From CAYPTB01 sp964413535 (GTDB lineage: Bacteria; Planctomycetota; UBA1135; GCA-002686595), in the NCBI GenBank assembly GCA_964413535.1, contig CAYPTB010000044.1, forward strand, positions 1 to 64,000: a stretch of 64,000 nucleotides of DNA, written 5' to 3'. The notes below the pieces were generated by a model, which saw nothing but the letters and a program-made list of their open reading frames with translations, did no database searches and was not told where the DNA came from. The position numbers and the translations under genes were made by a program. This document shows positions 36,939 to 45,441 of this stretch, in pieces. How positions within the stretch are numbered: the first letter of the stretch is position 1; each line of letters opens with the position of its first letter.

Positions 36939-38074
36939 CGCTCACGGCTCGCGATCTGCGCGGCGTTGGAGCGATCGACTTCGCGTCGCTCGAGGCCTTT
37001 GCGCGCGACAACGCGTTCCCGTTGATCGAGGGCACGAACGCGACGTTCCTGTTCCGCGGCCAGGCCGACGAGGTTCACCTGCGGCACTGGATCTACGGGC
37101 TCTCGGCGACGCAGTCCTTCACGCGCATCGCGGGCACGGACTTCTGGACGCTCGAGATGGACATCCCGCCGCGCTCGCGGGTCGAGTACAAGCTCGAGGT
37201 CCGCCAGGGCGAGCAGCAGCGCCTGATCCGCGATCCGCTGAACCCGTACTTCGCGCACGACCCCTACGGCTCGAACTCGGTCGTGTACGGGAGCGGCTAC
37301 GAGGTGCCGGATTGGACGCTGCCCGATGCGGAGGCGCGGCCGGGCGAGGTCGTGGAGCACGTCATGATGAGCGACGTGTTCTCCGACCCGCGCGCGTTCC
37401 AGGTGTACCTCCCGGCGCGCTTCCGCAAGTCCCGCCGCTATCCGCTGCTCATCGTGCACGACGGCGAGGACTTCCTGCGCTTCGCCGGGCTCAAGACGGT
37501 GCTCGACAATCTCATCCATCGGCTCGAGATCCCGCCGCTCATCGTCGCGCTCACGCAGTCGCAGAACCGGCTCCAGGAGTACGCGGACGACGAGCGCCAC
37601 GCGCGCTTCCTGGCCGAGGAGCTCGTACCGGTCCTCGAAGAGCGCTATCCGCTGGTGGGCAACGCCTCCTCGCGCGCCTTGATGGGAGCGAGCTTCGGCG
37701 CCGTCGCGTCGCTGGCCGCGGCCTGGCGCTATCCCGGCACGTTCTCGTCGCTGCTCCTGCAGTCGGGCTCGTTCGCCTTCACCGACATCGGCAGGGACCA
37801 CGATCGCGGACCGCTGTTCGACCCGATCGTCAAGTTCGTCAACGCCTTCCGCGAGGACCCGGGGCGTCCGGTGGACAAGGTCTACGTGTGCTGCGGGATC
37901 TACGAATCCCTGATCTACTACAACCGCTCGATGGTGCCCTTGCTCGAGCGAACCGGCATGGACGTGCGCTACACCGAGGCCCGAGACGGACACAACTGGG
38001 AGAACTGGCGCGACCGGTTGCGCGAGGGACTCTCGTGGTTGTTCCCCGGGCCGCTCTGGATGGTCTACGAGTAG
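36935..38074 (+). CDS. Fes-type esterase with N-terminal E-set domain
   Basis: A 379-residue protein starting with GTG inside the previous stop (GTGA). Residues about 30-110 look like an immunoglobulin-fold E-set/CBM48-type domain (TFLFRGQADEVHLRHWI, TDFWTLEMDIPPRSRVEYKL). The rest is an alpha/beta hydrolase of the enterochelin-esterase family: YPLLIVHDGEDFLR, the nucleophile elbow MGASFGA, and the C-terminal RDGHNWENWRDRL with the catalytic His. The family hydrolyses esters of trilactone siderophores and other acyl esters. No siderophore synthesis genes are nearby, so the target is likely a product of this operon. Confidence 0.82.
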   Translation: MTLTARDLRGVGAIDFASLEAFARDNAFPLIEGTNATFLFRGQADEVHLRHWIYGLSATQSFTRIAGTDFWTLEMDIPPRSRVEYKLEVRQGEQQRLIRDPLNPYFAHDPYGSNSVVYGSGYEVPDWTLPDAEARPGEVVEHVMMSDVFSDPRAFQVYLPARFRKSRRYPLLIVHDGEDFLRFAGLKTVLDNLIHRLEIPPLIVALTQSQNRLQEYADDERHARFLAEELVPVLEERYPLVGNASSRALMGASFGAVASLAAAWRYPGTFSSLLLQSGSFAFTDIGRDHDRGPLFDPIVKFVNAFREDPGRPVDKVYVCCGIYESLIYYNRSMVPLLERTGMDVRYTEARDGHNWENWRDRLREGLSWLFPGPLWMVYE

Positions 38075-38082
38075 GAGGAAGC

Positions 38083-39348
38083 TTGCCCAAGGTCACGCGG
38101 AAGATCGGTCTCTCGCTCGGCGCGGACATCTGTTGGCCGCTGTGTTACGAGGAGATCGTGCGCAGGATCGATCCGAAGTTCCGGATCGGCGGCGACGAGA
38201 TTCGCTTCGAGGTGGAGCGCGTGACGATCGAGCCGTTCCGGCTGCGCAGCCCGAAGCGCTACGACCTCGTCATGGACCGGCTCACGCACTGGTACCGCAC
38301 CAGTCGCGAGTGGATCAAGAAGATCATCGTCATGGACGGGGTCTACGTGTTCAACAACCCGTGGACCTTCCAGTCCATGGAGAAGCAGACCACGTACTGC
38401 GCGATGATGCGCCTCGGGATGCCCGTGCCCGAGACGTGGCTCGTCCCGCCGAAGGAGTACGAGGCGAACACCGACCTCGAGCCGACGCTCGAGCGCTACG
38501 CACGGCTCTTCGACCTCGAGGAGATCGGCAAGCGCATCGGCTATCCGCTCTACATGAAGCCGTACGACGGCGGCGCGTGGAAGGGCGTGAGCCGCGTCGC
38601 CGACGTCGAGGGCCTCAAGCAGGCCTACGAGGAGAGCGGGCGCAACATCATGCACCTGCAGAAGGCGATCGAGCCCTGGGACGTCTTCGTGCGCTGTATC
38701 GGCGTGGGGCCGCAGACGCGCATCCTGCGCTACGATCCGTCCGCGCCGCTGCACGACCGCTACGTCGTCGGCGACGCGAACCTGCCGGAGGAGGACCTCT
38801 CCGTCATCCGCGACACGACGCTCACGATCAACAGCTTCTTCGGCTGGGACTTCAACTCCTGCGAAGCCCTGCGCGGCACGGACGACCGCATCTGGCACCC
38901 GATCGACTACGCGAACGCCTGCCCGGACTCGCAGATCACGTCCCTCCACTACCACTTCGCGTGGCTCGTCGTCGCGAAGGTGCGCTGGTCGCTCTTCTGC
39001 GCGGCCACGCGGCGCAAGATGCGCCTGAGCCAGGACTGGGAGCCCTTCTTCGACGTCGCGGCCATGGACGCGCCGTACCGCGAGAAGCTCTCGCGCTACG
39101 CCGCGCTCGCGAACGAGTCCTTCGACACGGCGCGCTTCGAGGAGTTCTGCGCCGAGCACCTCGGAAACCTCGACGAGGTCGCCTGGGAGTTCTTCGGCAG
39201 CGACTACGCTCGAGACGCCATCCGGCAGAAGGTCCAGGTCATGTACCCCGAGCACGAGTGGGACGCGTTCACCGATCTCTTCTGGAGTCGCGTCCAGGCC
39301 TGGCGCGAGCAGGAAGCGGAGCCCGCGCGCCAGGAGCGCGACACATGA
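38083..39348 (+). CDS. ATP-grasp-type enzyme of a second family
   Basis: A 421-residue protein starting with TTG at 38083, eight bases after the preceding stop and directly behind a perfect AGGAGGAAGC Shine-Dalgarno. Its sequence differs from the two tandem enzymes: MEKQTTYCAMMRLGMPVPET and the ATP-binding strand YPLYMKPYDGGAWKGVSRV. A later segment, WDFNSCEALRGTDDRIWHPI, and the acidic, Asn-containing DYANACPDSQ provide metal-ligand-like residues. It has no obvious pre-ATP-grasp strand and is tentatively placed with RimK/glutathione-synthetase-like ligases. Its stop overlaps the next start (ATGA). Confidence 0.75.
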   Translation: MPKVTRKIGLSLGADICWPLCYEEIVRRIDPKFRIGGDEIRFEVERVTIEPFRLRSPKRYDLVMDRLTHWYRTSREWIKKIIVMDGVYVFNNPWTFQSMEKQTTYCAMMRLGMPVPETWLVPPKEYEANTDLEPTLERYARLFDLEEIGKRIGYPLYMKPYDGGAWKGVSRVADVEGLKQAYEESGRNIMHLQKAIEPWDVFVRCIGVGPQTRILRYDPSAPLHDRYVVGDANLPEEDLSVIRDTTLTINSFFGWDFNSCEALRGTDDRIWHPIDYANACPDSQITSLHYHFAWLVVAKVRWSLFCAATRRKMRLSQDWEPFFDVAAMDAPYREKLSRYAALANESFDTARFEEFCAEHLGNLDEVAWEFFGSDYARDAIRQKVQVMYPEHEWDAFTDLFWSRVQAWREQEAEPARQERDT

Positions 39349-40082
39349 AGGACAAGTCCAGGTGGTACTCCACGCGCCTCGAGCGCGAGGTCGACGTCGT
39401 GCGTTGGGGAACGCACGGCACGCCGCTGCTCCTGTTCCCCACGGCCGCCGGCGACGCCGAGGAGGTCGAGCGCTTCCTCATGCTCGACGTGCTCGCGCCG
39501 CTCCTGCGGGAGGGCCGGGTCAAGGTCTACTCGGTCGACAGCGTCGCCGGCGAAGCCATGTTCGGCGAGAAGCTCCCGCTCGAGCAGGCCTCGCGCATCC
39601 AGAACCGCTTCCACGACTTCGTGCGCCACGAGGTCGTGCCGGCCATCCGCGCCGACTGCCGCTCGGACGAGATCGAGATCGTCACGGCCGGCGCGTCCAT
39701 CGGCGCCTTCCACGCCGTCGCCGTCCTGTGCCGCCATCCCGACGTCTTCTCGCAGGCGATCTGCATGAGCGGTACCTACGACCTCACGAAGTTCACGAAC
39801 GGCAAGCTGACGCACGACTTCTACGAGTCGTCCCCGCTGCACTTCCTGCCGCACGTTCCGGAAGGCGATCACCTGCGCAAGATACGCGAGCGCTTCGTGA
39901 TCCTCGCGCACGGCGGAGGCCGCTGGGAGGAGCCCTCGCAGTCCTGGCGCATGGCCGACGCCCTCGGCGCGCGCGGCATCCCCAACCGCGTCGACGCCTG
40001 GGGCGTGGAGTGGGACCACGACTGGCCCACCTGGCGCGCGATGCTCCCGAACTACCTCCGCGACCGCGTGCCGATCAAGTAG
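39345..40082 (+). CDS. Small esterase-family alpha/beta hydrolase
   Basis: A 245-residue cytoplasmic hydrolase closing the operon. It shows a short strand region (TPLLLFPTAAGDAEEVERFL), the nucleophile elbow TAGASIGAFHAVAVL, SGTYDLTKF, and the C-terminal EWDHDWPTWRAMLPNYL with the likely catalytic His. This matches the COG4947/esterase-D-like family related to Fes. Its ATG overlaps the stop of the ATP-grasp gene upstream. With the esterase at 36935 it gives the operon two separate acyl-ester hydrolases. It ends 18 bases from a convergent gene. Confidence 0.82.
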   Translation: MKDKSRWYSTRLEREVDVVRWGTHGTPLLLFPTAAGDAEEVERFLMLDVLAPLLREGRVKVYSVDSVAGEAMFGEKLPLEQASRIQNRFHDFVRHEVVPAIRADCRSDEIEIVTAGASIGAFHAVAVLCRHPDVFSQAICMSGTYDLTKFTNGKLTHDFYESSPLHFLPHVPEGDHLRKIRERFVILAHGGGRWEEPSQSWRMADALGARGIPNRVDAWGVEWDHDWPTWRAMLPNYLRDRVPIK

Positions 40083-40100
40083 CGGCTACGGTCATCCAAC

Positions 40101-41567
40101 TCAGCCGTCCAAGTCGATGCTCGCGATCACCGCGTCGAGCGTCCCGCGCTTCTGCGCGAATCCTGCTGCGCCTGTCCACACCAGCACCTGGTGGAAGTGC
40201 TCCGCACCCTTGAGTGTGGTGTGAACGAAGATGTACGAGTTCCCGTCCGAGTCGGCGTGCAACTCGTACTGGACGGCCTGACGTTCATCGATCTCCAATC
40301 GCAGTGGACCGACTTCGCTGTTGATAACCCCATCCGCTCTCAGCGCACCGCGGGTCAGCTCCGAGTGATCGTCGATCGTCGTCCCTTCTTCGAAGTCCGC
40401 CTTGGGCTCCGAGAGGACGATCAGGTAGCAGTCCGCCGTCGGATGGGCGATCTCCAGGTCGGCATCGTCGTTCAGGTCGAGCTTGGTCCAGCCGCTCGTC
40501 GCCGAGACGCGCACCAGGCCATTCTCGGACTCGAACACCAATCGATCGCGGGCGAAGCTCCGACCCATCTTGCGGAACATGGGCAGGTACTCTTGTCTTT
40601 CGGAACTGCGAACGAGTCCTTGACCCATCCAATAAGTCGCTCCCTCGAAAAGGATCAGTTGGTAGATCGTCGTCGGGACGTTGGAATCGGAGACGGCGGT
40701 CGCGATGACCTCGAAGCCTTCGAGCACGTCGACGGCGACGGCGTCGATGGACTCGATCTCGAAATCGCTGTGCTTCGTGGTCTGTCTCAGGCGCTGCCGA
40801 ACGAAGGAGCGTCGATCCCCGGCCTCGATGGGCCGGTACGCCGGCCCGATGATGAACATTGCCTTGCCCTGCTTCTCGAGATCGGCCTGACCGTCTTCGG
40901 TGTAGGAGACCATGTTGGCCACGCGTGTGAAGAACGCCAGCGTGCCTGTGTGTGCGAGCGAGAAGCCGAGTCCGTCGAGCGGACTCACCTCGGCCTTCGG
41001 ATCCCAGCGCGCAGAGAGCACCGCATTGCGCAGCACGGAGCTGTAGTCCTCCTCGAGGGCAGAGGGATAGATGCCCACGATCATCACAGTTTCGTTCTCC
41101 GACCCGAACACCCACATCCACTTCTCGAACTCGCCCTGCTGGACGCGCTGCCGTAGGTGCATCAAGACCCCCGGTTGCTCTCCGGCTTCGCGGTCCTCCC
41201 GCGCGAGGAGTTCCATGTTCCGCTTGGCGATCTTCAGCGGATCTTCGAGGCCCACCCTTACGTGTGCGAAGGACCCCGGGACGAGACTGACCATGATCGA
41301 CGCACCGGACTCCACGTGTTGGAAGCCGGTGAAGGTCGTGGCGGCGACGAAACCCTCGGGTGGCGCAAGCCACACCTTCGTGCTCGGCACGAGCACGAGT
41401 TGGAAGGCGTCCGTCTCGACCTGGCCGTCCTGGGCCGCAGCGCAGGGGAGCGTCAGCAGCAGCCCGAGCACGAGCGCGCCGGCAGCGTTCGCTGCCTGGG
41501 CGGTCACGAGCTCACGACGAGGCGTCTCGACGGCGAGAGATTCCACGCGAGTTCCTCCATCCTCCAT
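40101..41567 (-). CDS. Secreted protein of unknown function
   Basis: A 488-residue protein with a signal peptide (AGALVLGLLLTLPCAAAQDG, about residues 29-48) and no membrane segment after it. The mature part seems to hold two or three similar alpha/beta units of the PsbP/DUF1795-like sort (for example VWLAPPEGFVAATTF and VRVSATSGWTKLDLNDDADL, each opening a strand-rich block). I cannot assign a family with confidence. The ATG at 41567 has GGAG about nine bases upstream. Its codons are slightly less GC-rich than those of the flanking glgC and esterase genes. Confidence 0.7.
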   Translation of the reverse strand: MEDGGTRVESLAVETPRRELVTAQAANAAGALVLGLLLTLPCAAAQDGQVETDAFQLVLVPSTKVWLAPPEGFVAATTFTGFQHVESGASIMVSLVPGSFAHVRVGLEDPLKIAKRNMELLAREDREAGEQPGVLMHLRQRVQQGEFEKWMWVFGSENETVMIVGIYPSALEEDYSSVLRNAVLSARWDPKAEVSPLDGLGFSLAHTGTLAFFTRVANMVSYTEDGQADLEKQGKAMFIIGPAYRPIEAGDRRSFVRQRLRQTTKHSDFEIESIDAVAVDVLEGFEVIATAVSDSNVPTTIYQLILFEGATYWMGQGLVRSSERQEYLPMFRKMGRSFARDRLVFESENGLVRVSATSGWTKLDLNDDADLEIAHPTADCYLIVLSEPKADFEEGTTIDDHSELTRGALRADGVINSEVGPLRLEIDERQAVQYELHADSDGNSYIFVHTTLKGAEHFHQVLVWTGAAGFAQKRGTLDAVIASIDLDG

Positions 41568-41609
41568 TCGAACGGGCTCCGGCGAGGCAGCGGGAAAGGG
41601 CCGCGACCT

Positions 41610-42893
41610 CTACGTCACGACGCTGCGCGGGCGCGAGGGCTGCTTGAGCGCGGCCTCGAAGTCGAAGCCGCCCGGGACGACGACGATGCCGGACGGCGTG
41701 ACGGTGAAGCGCTTGCGGTCGGCTTCGAGGTCGTAGCCGATCTCGAAGTTGGGCGGGATCGAGACCCATTTGTCGACGATCGCGCGGCGGACGCGCGCGT
41801 TCGCGCCGACCTGCACGCCGGCGAAGAGGATCGCGCCGTCGACCGTGGCGCCTTCCTCGACGCGCACGCGGTTGGAGAGGATCGAGCGCTTCACCTTGCC
41901 GCCCGACACGATCACGCTCTGGCACAGGAGCGAGTCGACGACCTCGGCGCGCTTGCCCTTGCCGGGCGGATCGCCGAAGACCGTCTTGGCCGGCGGCTCG
42001 AAATGGATGAGCGTGTAGGTCGGCCAGTCCTTGTCGTAGAGGTTGAACTTCGGCTCGACGCGGCAGAGGTCGATGTTCGCCTCGTAGTAGGAGTCGAGCG
42101 TTCCGATGTCGCGCCAGTAGGGCTCTCCGTTCCCCCCGTTCACGTCCGCGAGGTGGTGAACGTAGACGGGCTCCCTGTGGATCATGCGCGGGATGATGTC
42201 CTTGGCGAAGTCGTGGTTCGAATCGTCACGCGCGGCGTCCTGTTTGAGCGCGTCGATCAGCACGCGCGTGTCGAACAGGTAGATGCCCATCGACGCCAGG
42301 CACCAGTCGGGGCGGCCGGGGATCTCCGCGGCGTCCTGGGACTTCTCCTTGAACGCGACGATTCGGTTGTGGTCGTCGACTTCGAACACGCCGAAGCGCG
42401 AGGCCTCTTCGCGGCGCACGGGAAAGGCGCCGATCGTCAGCGCCGCCTTGGTGTCCGCGTGCTGCGTGAGCATCCGGCCGTAGTCCATCTTGTAGATGTG
42501 GTCGCCGGACAGGATCAGCACGCGCTCGGAGTGCTCCCTCTCGAGCGTGTCGATGTTGTGGTAGATCGCGTCCGAGGTGCCCCGGTACCACTTGCCCGCG
42601 CGCAGGTGGTGCGGCGGGCGCACGCTGATGAACTGGTTCAGTCGGCGCGGGAGGAAGTTCCAGCCGAAGCGGATGTGCTCCTCGAGCGAGCGCGCGTGGT
42701 ACTGCGTCAGGACGTAGATCCGGCGCAGGCCCGAGTGGATGCAGTTCGAGAGCGTGAAGTCGATGATCCGGTACATCCCGCCGAACGGCACGGCCGGCTT
42801 GGCGCGCCGCTCGGTCAAGGGCATCAGGCGCTCGCCTTGACCGCCTGCGAGGATGAGGGTGATCGTCTCCTTCAGGTCCTGCGTCAGCGACAT
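41610..42893 (-). CDS. glgC: Glucose-1-phosphate adenylyltransferase
   Basis: A 427-residue enzyme that makes ADP-glucose from glucose-1-phosphate and ATP, the committed step of glycogen synthesis. The nucleotidyltransferase signature LAGGQGERLMPLTERRAKPA is followed by GGMYRIIDFTLSNCIHSG, GTSDAIYHN, LSGDHIYKMDY and FEVDDHNRIVAFKEK. A left-handed beta-helix with hexapeptide-like repeats occupies the C-terminus. GGAGG lies eight bases before the ATG. It supplies glgA at 31790, and the ATP-grasp operon lies between the two genes. No glgB or glgP is in the window. Confidence 0.96.
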   Translation of the reverse strand: MSLTQDLKETITLILAGGQGERLMPLTERRAKPAVPFGGMYRIIDFTLSNCIHSGLRRIYVLTQYHARSLEEHIRFGWNFLPRRLNQFISVRPPHHLRAGKWYRGTSDAIYHNIDTLEREHSERVLILSGDHIYKMDYGRMLTQHADTKAALTIGAFPVRREEASRFGVFEVDDHNRIVAFKEKSQDAAEIPGRPDWCLASMGIYLFDTRVLIDALKQDAARDDSNHDFAKDIIPRMIHREPVYVHHLADVNGGNGEPYWRDIGTLDSYYEANIDLCRVEPKFNLYDKDWPTYTLIHFEPPAKTVFGDPPGKGKRAEVVDSLLCQSVIVSGGKVKRSILSNRVRVEEGATVDGAILFAGVQVGANARVRRAIVDKWVSIPPNFEIGYDLEADRKRFTVTPSGIVVVPGGFDFEAALKQPSRPRSVVT

Positions 42894-43075
42894 GGATGGA
42901 CCTCCGCTCTCCTTCTACCTGACATCGATCCCGCTCTCGGGGGTAGGCCCGACGAGGGCTTCAGCATGCCCTTCTCACGCGATTTTCGGTAGCCCGTCGA
43001 CGGCGTCTCGGCCGCGTCGTCCTGGAAAAACGGAGCGGATGGCGCGACAGTACGCGTCGCTCGCGCTCCACCGCT

Positions 43076-43996
43076 ATGAACGCAGTCCGCTTGACCGGGG
43101 TCACGAAGACCTTCGGCGCGCACGTCGCCGTCGCCGATCTCGACCTGTGCGTCCCGCTGGGATCGGTCCACGGGTTCATCGGCCCCAACGGATCGGGCAA
43201 GACGACGACGATCCGGATGATCCTGCACATCATCCATCCCGACCGCGGCGAGATCGAGGTGCTGGGCGAGCGCGGGACGCGCGCGGCGAACGACCGCATC
43301 GGCTATCTGCCGGAGGAGCGCGGGCTCTACAAGAAGATGACGGTGAGGAGGCTGCTCTCCTACTACGGCAGCCTCAAGGGCATGTCGCCGCGCGCCGCGC
43401 GCCGGGCCGGGGAGGAATGGCTCGAGCGCATGGGCCTGTCGGAGTGGGCCACGAAGAAGATCGAGACGCTCTCCAAGGGCATGGCGCAGAAGGTGCAGTT
43501 CATCAGCACCGTCCTGTCGTCGCCCGAGCTCGTCATCCTCGACGAACCGTTCTCGGGGCTCGACCCCCTGAACCTGGAGGTCCTGCGCGAGGCCATCCTC
43601 TCGCTGCGCGAGCACGGCTCGACGCTCATCTTCTCGACCCACGACATGAAGATGGCGGAGGAGATGTGCGACTCGGTCTTCATGATCTTCCGCGGGCGCA
43701 AGGTCCTCGACGGAGCGATCGAGAAGGTCCGCGCCGAGTACGGCGTCGACACGATCCGCGTGCGGCTGGAAGGCGGCCGGAAACACCTGGAGGGGCTGCC
43801 CGGTATCGAGCGGATCCTGGACCTCGGGCAGATGCAGGAGCTGCGCGTCTCCGGCGATCCCCAGGCGGTCCTGCGAGGCCTTTCGGCGCGTACGGGCGTG
43901 CAGCACTTCGAGATCACGCGACCGTCCCTGCACGACATCTTCGTGCGCATCGCGGGGCCCGAGGCCCGGGAGGTCGTTCGTGTCCAAGGTGCTTAG
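43076..43996 (+). CDS. ABC transporter ATP-binding protein, NatA type
   Basis: A 306-residue ATPase. The Walker A motif GPNGSGKTTT (36-45), signature LSKGMAQKV, Walker B VILDEPFSGLDP and switch His in FSTHDMKMAE are all present. About 80 residues at the C-terminus follow the nucleotide-binding domain, as in DrrA/NatA exporters. It is followed by the matching permease gene, overlapping by 17 bases. Likely substrates are ions, lipids or antibiotics; the sequence does not decide. Confidence 0.93.
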   Translation: MNAVRLTGVTKTFGAHVAVADLDLCVPLGSVHGFIGPNGSGKTTTIRMILHIIHPDRGEIEVLGERGTRAANDRIGYLPEERGLYKKMTVRRLLSYYGSLKGMSPRAARRAGEEWLERMGLSEWATKKIETLSKGMAQKVQFISTVLSSPELVILDEPFSGLDPLNLEVLREAILSLREHGSTLIFSTHDMKMAEEMCDSVFMIFRGRKVLDGAIEKVRAEYGVDTIRVRLEGGRKHLEGLPGIERILDLGQMQELRVSGDPQAVLRGLSARTGVQHFEITRPSLHDIFVRIAGPEAREVVRVQGA

Positions 43997-45299
43997 CATC
44001 GCGACGACCGAGTACCTGAACGCCGTGCGCAGCAAGGCGTTCGTGATCGGCGTCGTGCTCATGCCGGTGCTCATGGCCGGCGGTCTCATCGCCCACGTGA
44101 TCGCGGAGCAGAGCGTGGACTTGCGCGACCGCAAGTTCGCCGTGGTCGACGGGACGGGGCGTCTGTACCCGGCCCTCGAGGAAGCGCTGGCGCAGCGCAA
44201 CGCGGCCGTGTTCGAGAAGACCGAAGAGGGAGGCGACGGAGAGCAGGTCGGGCCGCGCTTCCTCATGGAACGCTACGAGCATCCTGCCGGCGATTCCCGC
44301 TCGCCGGAGCTCGTCCTGTCGGACCGCGTCCGCACGGACGAGCTGTTCGCCTTCGTCGTCATCGGCGTAGACGCCTTCGAATCGGAGAGCGGTGCGAACG
44401 ACCTCGTCGCGTACCACTCCGACAGCCCGACTTTCGACGACCTGCCCGATTGGATCGAGGACACGGTGCAGGAAGCCGTCGAGCTCGAGCGCTTCGAGCG
44501 CGCGAACGTCGATCTCGAGCTCGTCCACGAGCTCACGCGTCGCGTGCGTTTCCAGGACCGCGACCTGATCGAGGTGAGCGCGACGGGCGAAGAGGTCGGC
44601 GGCGAGGAGGAGGACGAGTTCCAGAACTTCGTCGTGCCGTCGCTCTCCATGTTCCTGCTCTTCATGCTGATCATGATGAGCGCGCCGCAAGCCCTGAACG
44701 TGGTGCTCGAGGAGAAGATGCAGAAGATCTCCGAGGTCCTCGTCTCGGCGGTCACGCCCTTCCAACTGATGATGGGGAAGGTGGTCGGGACGGTGTTCGT
44801 CTCGATGACGCTCTCCGCGCTCTACCTGGGCGCCATCTGGATCTCGACGCGGTACTGGGGCGTCGACCACTTCATCCCGCTCTCGTTCTACGGCTGGTTC
44901 GTGTTCTTCCAGTTGCTGGCGATGTTCATCTACACGGCGATGTTCTCCGCCATCGGCGCCGCCTGCTCGGAGATGCGCGACGCGCAGAGCCTCATGACGC
45001 CGATGATGCTCTTGGTCGTGATCCCGATCTTCTTCTGGATGGTCGTCCTGCGCTCGCCCGACAGCCCCACGGCGGTGGCCGTGTCGCTGTTCCCGCCGGC
45101 GACGCCGATGCTGATGATGATGCGCGTGGCGATCCCGCCCGGCCCGCCCGCCTGGCAGCTCTTCCTGTCGATCGTCCTGACGCTCGCCTTCACCGTCGCG
45201 TGCGTCTTCGCCTCGGCCAAGGTGTTCCGCATCGGACTCCTGGCGACGGGTCAGGCGCCGACCTTGCGCAAACTGGTGAGCTGGATCGTGTCGAAGTGA
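43980..45299 (+). CDS. ABC-2 type permease, NatB-like
   Basis: A 439-residue permease starting with GTG inside the ATPase gene. One N-terminal membrane helix (about 15-40) is followed by a large external domain of about 170 residues. Five more helices occupy about 215-425 (VPSLSMFLLFMLIMMSAPQA, FFQLLAMFIYTAMFSAIGAA, LLVVIPIFFWMVVL). The motif ALNVVLEEKMQKISEVLVSA between helices matches the NatB/YhaP ABC-2 permease family (COG1668). It forms the exporter with the preceding ATPase. Confidence 0.92.
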   Translation: MSKVLSIATTEYLNAVRSKAFVIGVVLMPVLMAGGLIAHVIAEQSVDLRDRKFAVVDGTGRLYPALEEALAQRNAAVFEKTEEGGDGEQVGPRFLMERYEHPAGDSRSPELVLSDRVRTDELFAFVVIGVDAFESESGANDLVAYHSDSPTFDDLPDWIEDTVQEAVELERFERANVDLELVHELTRRVRFQDRDLIEVSATGEEVGGEEEDEFQNFVVPSLSMFLLFMLIMMSAPQALNVVLEEKMQKISEVLVSAVTPFQLMMGKVVGTVFVSMTLSALYLGAIWISTRYWGVDHFIPLSFYGWFVFFQLLAMFIYTAMFSAIGAACSEMRDAQSLMTPMMLLVVIPIFFWMVVLRSPDSPTAVAVSLFPPATPMLMMMRVAIPPGPPAWQLFLSIVLTLAFTVACVFASAKVFRIGLLATGQAPTLRKLVSWIVSK

Positions 45300-45441
45300 G
45301 ACGCTCGCCGCGGTAGCGCGCGGAACCGCACGGCTTCGCAGTCGCCGCGCTTCTGGCGAAAAGGACCGAGCGCGTCCGAGCGACCTCCCTCCCGATATCC
45401 GAAGATCCACCGAACGCTCGCGCTGCCGCTGCAATACTCGG

